A stretch of DNA of 64,000 bases from Cytophagaceae bacterium (GTDB lineage Bacteria > Bacteroidota > Bacteroidia > Cytophagales > Flexibacteraceae). Positions 8,978 through 16,454 of the stretch are shown piece by piece (within the stretch, counting starts at the first letter, position 1; each line of letters opens with the position of its first letter). Made by a program: the position numbers and the translations under genes. The stretch covers positions 1 to 64,000 of the forward strand of contig JAIXQU010000115.1 in NCBI GenBank assembly GCA_027485575.1, written 5' to 3'. Below the pieces are notes generated by a model. It worked only from the letters and a program-made list of their open reading frames with translations, had not been told where the DNA came from and ran no database searches.

Positions 8978-10453
8978 ATGGAGAAAAAAAAAGCAATAGT
9001 AATAGGGGCCGGTGTGGCTGGATTGGCGGTTTCAATCCGGCTGGTTTTACAGGGATTTGAAGTTACAATCTTTGAATCGAATTGGTATGTTGGAGGTAAA
9101 CTATCTGAATTTCAATTAGATAAATATCGTTTTGATGCAGGCCCTTCGCTTTTTACAATGCCCCATTTGGTAGAAGAATTGTTCTGGATTGCAGGTAAAA
9201 AATCAGAGAAATTTCCTTTCAAAAAGCTGGATGAAGTTTGCCGGTATTTTTTCCCGGATGGAACTAAATTTATTGCACCTGCTGAAAAAGAAAAATTAGT
9301 TGAAGAAATTCATTTTCATCTCGGTGAAGAAAAAAAGGTGGTAGAAAAATATTTGGAAAGGGGAAAATTCAAATATGAAACAGTAGGAAAACTATTTTTA
9401 GAACGATGCCTAAGAAAACCATCCACTTTTTTGAATAAACAAGCTTTAAAAGCATATTTGAAAATCAATACTTTGGGCCTAAGCACAAGCCTGAACAGCT
9501 ACAACGAAGCGACCTTCAAAAATCCAAAAACGGTTCAACTTTTTAACCGGTATGCCACTTATAATGGTTCCGACCCATACCAGACACCAGCCATCATGAG
9601 TATGATTCCCCATCTGGAATTCGGTATTGGGGCGTTTTTTCCTGAAAATGGAATGATTCAGATTTCTGAATCGATTGCCAAACTTGCTGAATCGCTGGGT
9701 GTTGTCATTCATTTGAATGCTAAGGTTTCAGGTATCAAAACGGAAAATGGAAAGGCAATAGGCCTCGAAACTGAAAAAGGGTTTTGTAAAGCAGATGTGG
9801 TGGTTTCGGCCGTAGATGTAAGCCAAACTTATAGCAAACTGCTGGGCATGAAGGGAATTGGAGAAAAATATTTAAAACTTCCTAAATCCACTTCAGCGAT
9901 AATATGGTATTGGGGTGTAAAGCGGAAAACAGAACAAACTGGTCTACACAATATTTTCTTTTCGAAGGATTATAAAGAGGAGTTTCAATCTCTTTTTAAG
10001 AAGAAAGAAATGCCCAATGAGCCAACCATTTACTTAAATATAAGCTCCAAAGAGAGAATAGAAGATGCCCCTGATTACGGAGAGAATTGGTTTGTGATGG
10101 TAAATGCCCCTGCGAATGAAGGCCAGGATTGGGACAATTGGATTCCTGCAACCCGGAAAATTGTGCTAAAAAGGTTAAGTCAGGAACTGGGTTTTGACGT
10201 AGAAAAGGAAATTGAAGTTGAAACCACTTTAGAACCCAGGACTTTGGAATCCCGAACCGGAGCTATTGGCGGGGCGTTGTATGGAAGTAATTCCAACAGC
10301 CAGTTTGCCGCTTTTTTGCGACACGCCAACTTTTCAACCGAGGTGAAAAATCTGTTTTTTTGTGGAGGGACCGTTCATCCCGGGGGCGGAATTCCTTTGG
10401 CTTTGCAAAGTGCTTCTATTGCAGCAGATTATGTGAAAGCTTGCAATTTTTAA
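8978..10453 (+). CDS. crtI: CrtI-family carotenoid (phytoene-type) desaturase
   Basis: An FAD-dependent desaturase of the CrtI family, which introduces double bonds into phytoene or a related carotenoid. The N-terminus carries the dinucleotide-binding VIGAGVAGLAVS and a downstream acidic FES. FDAGPSLFTMP follows at about 50-60, and the C-terminal bacterial phytoene dehydrogenase signature includes FFCGGTVHPGGGIPLAL. I start it at ATG 8978 (491 residues); a TTG at 8966 would add only four residues. Bacteroidota often have both CrtI and a CrtD paralogue, and sequence alone does not exclude the latter. No crtB, crtY or crtZ lies nearby. It converges on the chloride transporter gene with a 12-bp gap. 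Confidence 0.88.
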   Translation: MEKKKAIVIGAGVAGLAVSIRLVLQGFEVTIFESNWYVGGKLSEFQLDKYRFDAGPSLFTMPHLVEELFWIAGKKSEKFPFKKLDEVCRYFFPDGTKFIAPAEKEKLVEEIHFHLGEEKKVVEKYLERGKFKYETVGKLFLERCLRKPSTFLNKQALKAYLKINTLGLSTSLNSYNEATFKNPKTVQLFNRYATYNGSDPYQTPAIMSMIPHLEFGIGAFFPENGMIQISESIAKLAESLGVVIHLNAKVSGIKTENGKAIGLETEKGFCKADVVVSAVDVSQTYSKLLGMKGIGEKYLKLPKSTSAIIWYWGVKRKTEQTGLHNIFFSKDYKEEFQSLFKKKEMPNEPTIYLNISSKERIEDAPDYGENWFVMVNAPANEGQDWDNWIPATRKIVLKRLSQELGFDVEKEIEVETTLEPRTLESRTGAIGGALYGSNSNSQFAAFLRHANFSTEVKNLFFCGGTVHPGGGIPLALQSASIAADYVKACNF

Positions 10454-10465
10454 TTGTTCGGACAT

Positions 10466-12247
10466 CTATTTTTCACCCAAAATTTCCTTTCTATATTCTC
10501 CAAGCAAAACTCCTTTGGTTATAAAGCCAAGATAGCGTTTACCATCCAAAACCGGCAAGCGAAAAGACATAGTCCGCTCAAATTTTTCAATGAGGCTTTG
10601 TGGACTTTCATCCACCTGAATGATTGCCTTTGGTTTTGACATGATTTGAAACATATTCAAATTTTCCCCTTTCGGTGGATTGAAAACCAACTCCTTGACT
10701 TTACTAAAAACAACAACTCCCAAAAACTCGCCCTCGTTTCCAACGACAGGAAAAGTATTGTGAGCAGAAACTGCCAAAACATTCACAAACTCTTCAATAG
10801 ACATTTCGGGTGGAATGGGATCGTAGTCTGTTTCCATCATCCGGTTGATTTGCAAACGGCTTAATATTTTTTGGTCTTCCTGCTCCCTGCTTTTCCCAAA
10901 AATTTTGATTTTTCTCAGTTCAATATTGATGGGCTCAAAACGCCTGACCACAGAATAACTCGTGGCAGAAACCAGCATAAGGGGAATCATAAGTTCATAA
11001 CCACCAGTGAGTTCTGCGATAAGGAAAATGCCGGTCATTGGTGCATAAAATACACCGCTTAGTAAACCAGCCATAGCCACAATGGTAAAATTGCTGATGG
11101 AAACAGAGATAAATCCAAGTTTATGGCAAACCATTGCAAATGCAAAACCTGTATTTGCACCTATAAAAAGCGAAGGAGCAAACTGCCCGCCATTTCCTCC
11201 ACCAGCTAAAGTGAAAGTGGTTGCCAATACCTTAAGCAAAGCAGTAAGGACAATCGCAGAGATGAAAAACCAGGTCTTTCGCTCCATAAAATTTCCCAGA
11301 ATACTGCCTTCAAATAGTTTATAGGTGTGAAAAGTGGCCAGGTCTTTGATATAGGCATATCCTTCACCATAAAACGAAGGAAAAACAAGCAGCAAGGCAC
11401 CCAGAGAAAATGAAGCGAGCAACGCTCTTTTGTAAGGATTAGAGATTAAGAAAAACCACCCTGAAAGCTTGTGAAATGTCCTTCCAAACCAAAGGGACAT
11501 GAATCCGGTAATAATTCCCAGAATGAGATAAAAAGGCAGATTTTCTGATTTAAAGGGTTCCTGCATGGTAAAATGAAGCAGGATGGATTCATTTAAAATT
11601 ATCTTTGAAAGCAGGGCCCCGGTTGCTGAGGCTATGATGATGGGAATGATGGCCGAAATACTGATTTCTATCAAAAATACTTCAGCCGCAAAAAGGACGC
11701 CTGCAATGGGCGCATTGAAAGCGGCACTAACTCCAGCCGCAATTCCACACGCCAACAGAAGGGTTCTCTCCTTAATTCGGAGGTTATTAAAATCAGCAAA
11801 ATTTGAACCAATTGCAGCACCTGTAGAAACAATTGGGGACTCCAATCCGGCAGAACCCCCAAATCCAACAGTGATTCCGCTGGTAATGATGTGGTTATAG
11901 GTTTGAGAGAAAGGAAGTTTGCCACCCTCATTTCTGATGGACCTGACCACGGGTGCCAGCCCTTTATTAAACTGTTCCGGCCAAAGGAACCGAATCAGAA
12001 AAATGGTGAAAAAAATTCCTACCATGGGTGTTAAAGCCCTTGAATAAGTCCACATTTGAGACGCACTCAAGTGGTGAAAAAACTCGTGTAAAAAGAAAAC
12101 GAAAGACTTTAAAAGAATAGATGCACCTCCGGAAAGCAATCCAACAAGAATACTTAATACAAGCATAAACTGCCTGTCTGACAAGCGCTTACGGCTTAGC
12201 CAAAGGATGTCTTTTACTTTTTCAAGAAATTTGGAAACTCGTTTCAT
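10466..12247 (-). CDS. CLC-family chloride channel/transporter with CBS pair
   Basis: A 593-residue CLC protein: an N-terminal membrane domain of about 440 residues and a C-terminal pair of CBS domains, which in relatives bind adenine nucleotides. Selectivity motifs are visible: KGLAPV in place of GSGIPE, GSAGLESP at about 131-138 with the gating glutamate kept, and GGQFAPSLFIG. At the inner proton-glutamate position (E203 in E. coli ClC-ec1) the sequence is LFAAEVF, with valine instead, as in channel-type CLCs. A passive channel or altered H+ coupling is therefore possible. Start ATG 12247 is preferred over a TTG at 12271. Confidence 0.92.
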   Translation of the reverse strand: MKRVSKFLEKVKDILWLSRKRLSDRQFMLVLSILVGLLSGGASILLKSFVFFLHEFFHHLSASQMWTYSRALTPMVGIFFTIFLIRFLWPEQFNKGLAPVVRSIRNEGGKLPFSQTYNHIITSGITVGFGGSAGLESPIVSTGAAIGSNFADFNNLRIKERTLLLACGIAAGVSAAFNAPIAGVLFAAEVFLIEISISAIIPIIIASATGALLSKIILNESILLHFTMQEPFKSENLPFYLILGIITGFMSLWFGRTFHKLSGWFFLISNPYKRALLASFSLGALLLVFPSFYGEGYAYIKDLATFHTYKLFEGSILGNFMERKTWFFISAIVLTALLKVLATTFTLAGGGNGGQFAPSLFIGANTGFAFAMVCHKLGFISVSISNFTIVAMAGLLSGVFYAPMTGIFLIAELTGGYELMIPLMLVSATSYSVVRRFEPINIELRKIKIFGKSREQEDQKILSRLQINRMMETDYDPIPPEMSIEEFVNVLAVSAHNTFPVVGNEGEFLGVVVFSKVKELVFNPPKGENLNMFQIMSKPKAIIQVDESPQSLIEKFERTMSFRLPVLDGKRYLGFITKGVLLGEYRKEILGEK

Positions 12248-12362
12248 GAAGGTTGCTCGGCAAATTAACAAACCAGAACATAATAAAACGATTTTCGGCC
12301 TCCTTCATTTTAAATCTTTTAAAATTAAAAGGAAAGACTTTTTTTTCTATTCAGATGGAGCT

Positions 12363-13082
12363 TTACCTGGTCTTTATCAATTGGTTAATAAGGGCTTCCA
12401 TATCTTTGGGATAAGGAGCCTCAACCATTTGCCTTTCGCCATTCATCAGGGCAAAGTTTAAAGCCCTGGCATGAAGAGCCACTCTTGAAATCAATGGCTG
12501 CTCTTCAGTGTCTTTGGCCAGTTTGAACTTTCTTTTTATATCAGAAAGGAAAATTTTGGGTCCGCCATACAATTCATCCATTACGATTGGGGCTTTCAGG
12601 CATTGCAGGTGAATCCTGATTTGGTGCATGCGGCCTGTAAATGGAATACACTCAACCAAAGTATGAGAACGATAAACCTCAAGTGTATTAAAAACAGTTT
12701 CAGCTTCTTTTCCCTCCAGTTTATCTATTCTTACCACCGCAGTTTTCAAAGGAAGAATGGGTAGATTGACCAAATCGCCTTTAAAATCATGAATACCTCC
12801 AACAACTGCATGGTAGATTTTGGTAACTTCTCTATGCTCAAACTGCATGGAAATATGCCTGTATGCAGCTGGGTGTTTGGCAAAAATCAATACGCCGGAA
12901 GTTTCTTTATCTAACCGATGTCCCACCTGAGCATCAGGCCAGTAGGCTTTGGCTTGCCTGAGCATACTTTCTCCTTTGTCATCATGCCTTTCGTCAAGCG
13001 TGGCCGTATGAGGTGGTTTGTTGATAAGAAAGAAATCCTCGTTTTCAAAGAGGATGAGCCTGGAGAATTCTGTTTTTTTCAA
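12363..13082 (-). CDS. RluA-family pseudouridine synthase
   Basis: A 239-residue pseudouridine synthase of the RluA group, isomerising uridines in rRNA or tRNA. The catalytic motif HRLDKETSG has the nucleophile D58. INKPPH near 20-25 and the FTGRMHQIRIHL segment later are family signatures. There is no N-terminal S4 domain, so this is the short form; the target site cannot be assigned. The start codon is TTG at 13082, with no ATG until residue 40. A minus-10-like TAGCTTTG lies upstream at 13126-13133. The CLC gene follows after about 115 bp. Confidence 0.92.
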   Translation of the reverse strand: MKKTEFSRLILFENEDFFLINKPPHTATLDERHDDKGESMLRQAKAYWPDAQVGHRLDKETSGVLIFAKHPAAYRHISMQFEHREVTKIYHAVVGGIHDFKGDLVNLPILPLKTAVVRIDKLEGKEAETVFNTLEVYRSHTLVECIPFTGRMHQIRIHLQCLKAPIVMDELYGGPKIFLSDIKRKFKLAKDTEEQPLISRVALHARALNFALMNGERQMVEAPYPKDMEALINQLIKTR

Positions 13083-13125
13083 ATTAAGTTGGTCGGGTAA
13101 AGTCCGGACTGGCCAAAACGGACTG

Positions 13126-13133
13126 CAAAGCTA
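13126..13133 (-). promoter_or_regulatory. Possible -7 element for the RluA-family gene
   Basis: The minus strand has TAGCTTTG, a full match to the Bacteroidota -7 box TAnnTTTG, about 44 bases before the TTG start. No TTTG occurs at the expected distance upstream, so only half of the promoter is supported. Confidence 0.33.
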
Positions 13134-13208
13134 ATCAGACAGGTGGATTCATTTTCCATTTTCGTTTCAGAGAAAAAACGGAATTTTGAATCTGATTTTT
13201 TTTAAAAA

Positions 13209-13775
13209 ATGGAAGAGCAAAAAAAACCAATGACCTATTGCGATGTGGTATTGACTATGGAGGAAAACAATGTCCATAAAATTTACCACAATTCGGCGTA
13301 TGGATTTCCTATTGAGAGCGACAATGAACTTTTTGGCAGGCTAATTTTGGAAATCAACCAGGCGGGATTGAGCTGGACAACCATCCTCAATAAACAGGAA
13401 AATTTTCGGAATGCCTACCATAAGTTTGATATTCAGACCATTGCAAACTATGGAGAAATGGATTTCCAGCGGCTAATGGCAGATGCGGGAATCATTAGAA
13501 ACCGGTTGAAAATTAATGCTGCCATAGAAAATGCCAAAAAGATAGTGGAGCTACAGGAAGAATTTGGGTCGTTTAAAAACTGGCTTTACCACCATCATCC
13601 GCTTACAAAAGCCGAATGGGTCAAAATTTTCAGAAAAACATTTCGGTTTACAGGAGGTGAAATCGTAAACGAATTTTTGATGAGTACCGGATTTTTGCCT
13701 GGAGCGCATTCGGAAGATTGTCCGGTTTATCCAGACTTTGTTGCCTCAAAGCCAGCTTTCTTACAAAAAAACTAG
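13209..13775 (+). CDS. tag: DNA-3-methyladenine glycosylase I
   Basis: A 188-residue Tag-family base-excision repair enzyme that removes 3-methyladenine from alkylated DNA. Zinc-site residues of the family are present: C11, H27 (in IYHNSAYG), H167 and C171 (in HSEDC). The recognition glutamate E48 and W56 fall in LILEINQAGLSW, and IIRNRLKI is the helix-hairpin region. Usual Tag proteins start RCxW, whereas here the segment reads TYCDVV, so the residue after the cysteine is not the usual tryptophan. Its 3' end overlaps the convergent superoxide dismutase gene by 4 bp. Confidence 0.92.
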   Translation: MEEQKKPMTYCDVVLTMEENNVHKIYHNSAYGFPIESDNELFGRLILEINQAGLSWTTILNKQENFRNAYHKFDIQTIANYGEMDFQRLMADAGIIRNRLKINAAIENAKKIVELQEEFGSFKNWLYHHHPLTKAEWVKIFRKTFRFTGGEIVNEFLMSTGFLPGAHSEDCPVYPDFVASKPAFLQKN

Positions 13776-14479
13776 GCTGATTTCCTCAGTTTTTCAACTT
13801 CCTCCCAATTGATCAGATTCCAAAAGGCGTCGATATATTCCGCCCTTCGGTTTTGGTATTTCAGATAATAGGCATGTTCCCATACATCTATTCCCAAAAG
13901 GGGTTTTCCTTGAACCAAACCCTGGATATTCATTAAAGGATTGTCCTGATTTGGGGTAGAAGTTATGAACAATTTTCCATCCTTTCCCTTGCAAAGCCAG
14001 GCCCATCCTGATCCAAACCTTTCAAGCGCCGTTATTTTCAAATTAACCATAAAAGACTCGATAGATTCAAATTCTGTAATAATCTCGATCTGAAGATCTG
14101 CAGGCATATTTGTTTTGGCAGACCCGGGTTTGACCAAAGTTTTCCACATCAAACTATGGTTGTAATGTCCACCACCATTGTTTCTGATAGTTTTATTTTC
14201 GTGGGCATATTTTTCTAATAAATCCTCCAAACCGGTGTACTTGAAAGACTGTTTGGCCAATTCAGCATTCAACTTTTCCACATAGCCGGCATGATGCTTT
14301 GAGTAATGAATCTCCATTGTTCTGGCATCAATCATGGGTTCTAAATCACTGTAGGAGTAGGGGAGTTTGGGAAGTTCAAATGCAGGAACTGTTGCTAAAG
14401 CTTCAATGGATTGCGTTGGATTGATCAGGCTGAGTCCCGCTATTCCAAGGCCCGATTTTATAAATTGTCTTTTGTTCAT
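13772..14479 (-). CDS. Exported superoxide dismutase, Mn-type
   Basis: An iron/manganese-family superoxide dismutase of 235 residues. The four metal ligands are H58, H108, D198 and H202. The GGGHYNH segment (glycine where Fe enzymes have glutamine) and NQDNPL (Q178) favour manganese or cambialistic use. Ahead of the normal start of the fold at about residue 33 there is a 30-residue leader with KRQFIK and a hydrophobic stretch. It resembles a Tat signal with Lys-Arg in place of Arg-Arg, or a Sec signal. The enzyme is therefore probably periplasmic. Monocistronic and convergent with tag. Confidence 0.93.
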   Translation of the reverse strand: MNKRQFIKSGLGIAGLSLINPTQSIEALATVPAFELPKLPYSYSDLEPMIDARTMEIHYSKHHAGYVEKLNAELAKQSFKYTGLEDLLEKYAHENKTIRNNGGGHYNHSLMWKTLVKPGSAKTNMPADLQIEIITEFESIESFMVNLKITALERFGSGWAWLCKGKDGKLFITSTPNQDNPLMNIQGLVQGKPLLGIDVWEHAYYLKYQNRRAEYIDAFWNLINWEEVEKLRKSA

Positions 14480-14590
14480 TTCAGGAGTTAAATGATGGGT
14501 GTAAAAGTAGGAAACCTTTCAAATAGTAAGGCCTTAATGTCAGAATTTCAATGAAATAGAAAATAAAAATGCAACAAGGCCAATGATTTT

Positions 14591-15988
14591 TTATAAACCC
14601 TGGTTATGAAGTTTAACTATGTCTACCCGCTGGTCTGATTTGGCCGTTAATATATAAATTCCTTTTCCAGAAAGGGCTAAATTAAAAACTTGTTGATTGA
14701 AAGAATTGGAATAAATCAACCTTCCATTCACATTGAACACCTGAATATCAATGGTTTGTCCAGGATTTAAATTTTCAATTTCAACTCCCTTTTCTTTTTG
14801 CTGAAGCTGGATGATCCGCTTTTGATTTTCTTTTTTTTTAACGGGGGTGGTTGTGGAAAAAAGCCAGCTTATCCCACTTTTTACCTGTGAAGACCAAAAT
14901 CCTTCACTGTGCGTTCCGCCGGTAACAACGGTCTTTTTCATTTGTGTTGAAGGCATACCTGCTGTAATTAAATCAGCATAACATGCATTCATATCTGGAA
15001 CCATATCCGGGTCTCCTTCATTGGTGCCGCAAACCCAGTACAATCGGGAGTTCGCAGGTTGGCTTTGGGCCAGACAGAATTGCCTCAAGCTATCAGAAAA
15101 CCACAAACTCGGACTGAAAATCAAGGCTTTTGAATAAATAGCTGGATATTTGTATGCCATGAACAAAGTTTCAACTCCACCCAGAGAACTTCCGCCAATG
15201 GCTGTATTTTCTGCATCGGTTTTAGTCCTGAATCTTGAATCGACCAGGTTTTTAACGTCTGTTGCCAAAGCTTCTGCATACTTTTCTCCATTTCCACCTC
15301 CATACGTTGGATGGCGAAAGGGAGTAAGTTCGGATAATCTGTCTGCGCCTCCATTGTCAATTCCAACTGTAATAATAGGTTCAAAACCAGCAGCCGCTTC
15401 CAACTGCGCCTGGGCTTCATCCACTTTCCACTCTCCGGCAAATGACGTTGCGGCGTCAAAAAGATTTTGCCCATCATGAAAATACATGACAGGATATCTT
15501 TTAGTGGGTTGACTGCTGTACTCTGCAGGCAAGCAAACCCAGATTCTGCGGTATTTCTTTAAAGCTGAAAGCCACAATTGTGAAGTTAAAACCTGGACCT
15601 GGGCCGTTGAAGTGTGGGTACCTTTGGTGTCTTTCCAATCTGCAACATCTATGTTTATAGTTGAATTGGGGACGTTGGTTGATACTCTGTTTTGAATAGC
15701 TTGCCCTGTGGCTGACACCTCTTCCACATTCCATGAGCCTCTTGTGATCTTATATTCCAGAGAAGAAAGGACTGAATTAACCCTTATTTCCAGTTGATTC
15801 TGGAGATTTCTTTTAAAACGGTAAGCAGTATCCCTTGGATTCCAATTGTTAAAATTACCAGCGAGAAATAAGGTATCTAATTCCGGAGTGTATTTGAGCG
15901 GCAGCGAGTTAAGCCTGAATGCAACCTGAGATTGAGCAGTAAAAAAGATAAAAAAGCAGAAACCCGATAAGAGACCTTTTTTTGGCAT
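14591..15988 (-). CDS. Secreted esterase with N-terminal CBM48-like domain and T9SS C-terminal domain
   Basis: An alpha/beta-hydrolase of the esterase D/enterochelin-esterase family, probably cutting an ester linkage outside the cell. I start at ATG 15988 (465 residues), giving a clean signal peptide ending AQS. An ATG at 16012 would add eight residues. In numbering from that upstream start (minus 8-9 for mine), residues 40-125 form a glycogen-binding-like fold with LAGNFNNWNP. Residues 140-390 are the hydrolase with GGSSLGG (nucleophile about S276), HDGQNLFD and GGTHSEGFW (likely catalytic His). The last 75 residues, ending near GKGIYILTAKS, are a T9SS type-A sorting domain. Substrate unknown. 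Confidence 0.88.
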   Translation of the reverse strand: MPKKGLLSGFCFFIFFTAQSQVAFRLNSLPLKYTPELDTLFLAGNFNNWNPRDTAYRFKRNLQNQLEIRVNSVLSSLEYKITRGSWNVEEVSATGQAIQNRVSTNVPNSTINIDVADWKDTKGTHTSTAQVQVLTSQLWLSALKKYRRIWVCLPAEYSSQPTKRYPVMYFHDGQNLFDAATSFAGEWKVDEAQAQLEAAAGFEPIITVGIDNGGADRLSELTPFRHPTYGGGNGEKYAEALATDVKNLVDSRFRTKTDAENTAIGGSSLGGVETLFMAYKYPAIYSKALIFSPSLWFSDSLRQFCLAQSQPANSRLYWVCGTNEGDPDMVPDMNACYADLITAGMPSTQMKKTVVTGGTHSEGFWSSQVKSGISWLFSTTTPVKKKENQKRIIQLQQKEKGVEIENLNPGQTIDIQVFNVNGRLIYSNSFNQQVFNLALSGKGIYILTAKSDQRVDIVKLHNQGL

Positions 15989-16011
15989 GGTTGATGACAG
16001 CGAAAACAACA

Positions 16012-16221
16012 TCACAAAACTAGTCTAACCAAAGCAGCAGGCAAAAAGAATATTGGCTTGGTAGAGCTTTGATTATCTGATTCTGATTCCTTATTTGGAA
16101 AATCCTGACCTTTAGATGGATTAAAAAACCGTCTGTTTTCATCTTTTAAAACTAAAATACTAACCATTATACTTGCGAATAATGCCAAATTGATGGCAAG
16201 CAGAAACAAGAGTTTTTTCAC
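16012..16221 (-). CDS. Small predicted membrane protein, unknown
   Basis: A 69-residue frame starting GTG at 16221 (KKLLFLLAINLALFASIMV), with one N-terminal membrane segment, then a polar, Ser/Asp-rich stretch and a hydrophobic end. Its TGA overlaps the upstream candidate ATG of the secreted esterase. That arrangement and the membrane-like N-terminus suggest a real gene, but I recognise no family and the start is not ATG. It could equally be a chance frame in the leader of the esterase mRNA. Confidence 0.4.
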   Translation of the reverse strand: MKKLLFLLAINLALFASIMVSILVLKDENRRFFNPSKGQDFPNKESESDNQSSTKPIFFLPAALVRLVL

Positions 16222-16454
16222 TTTGTATTTGAATCAATCGATTCAAAACTAGGTTTCGGGATTGATTCGGCCGACCTTAATTCGGGTGAAGCGGAAAAAA
16301 CGAGAGGCGAACTGTATTATTTATGACTTGTACAATTCTGGCTTAGCCAATCTAAGAACCAGTCATTTACCTTTTGTTTTTATTTCCCAACTTAAATCGG
16401 GCCCGATGGTATTAGATTTGCAGGTTTCTTTTTCAAAAAAACCATTTCATCTGT

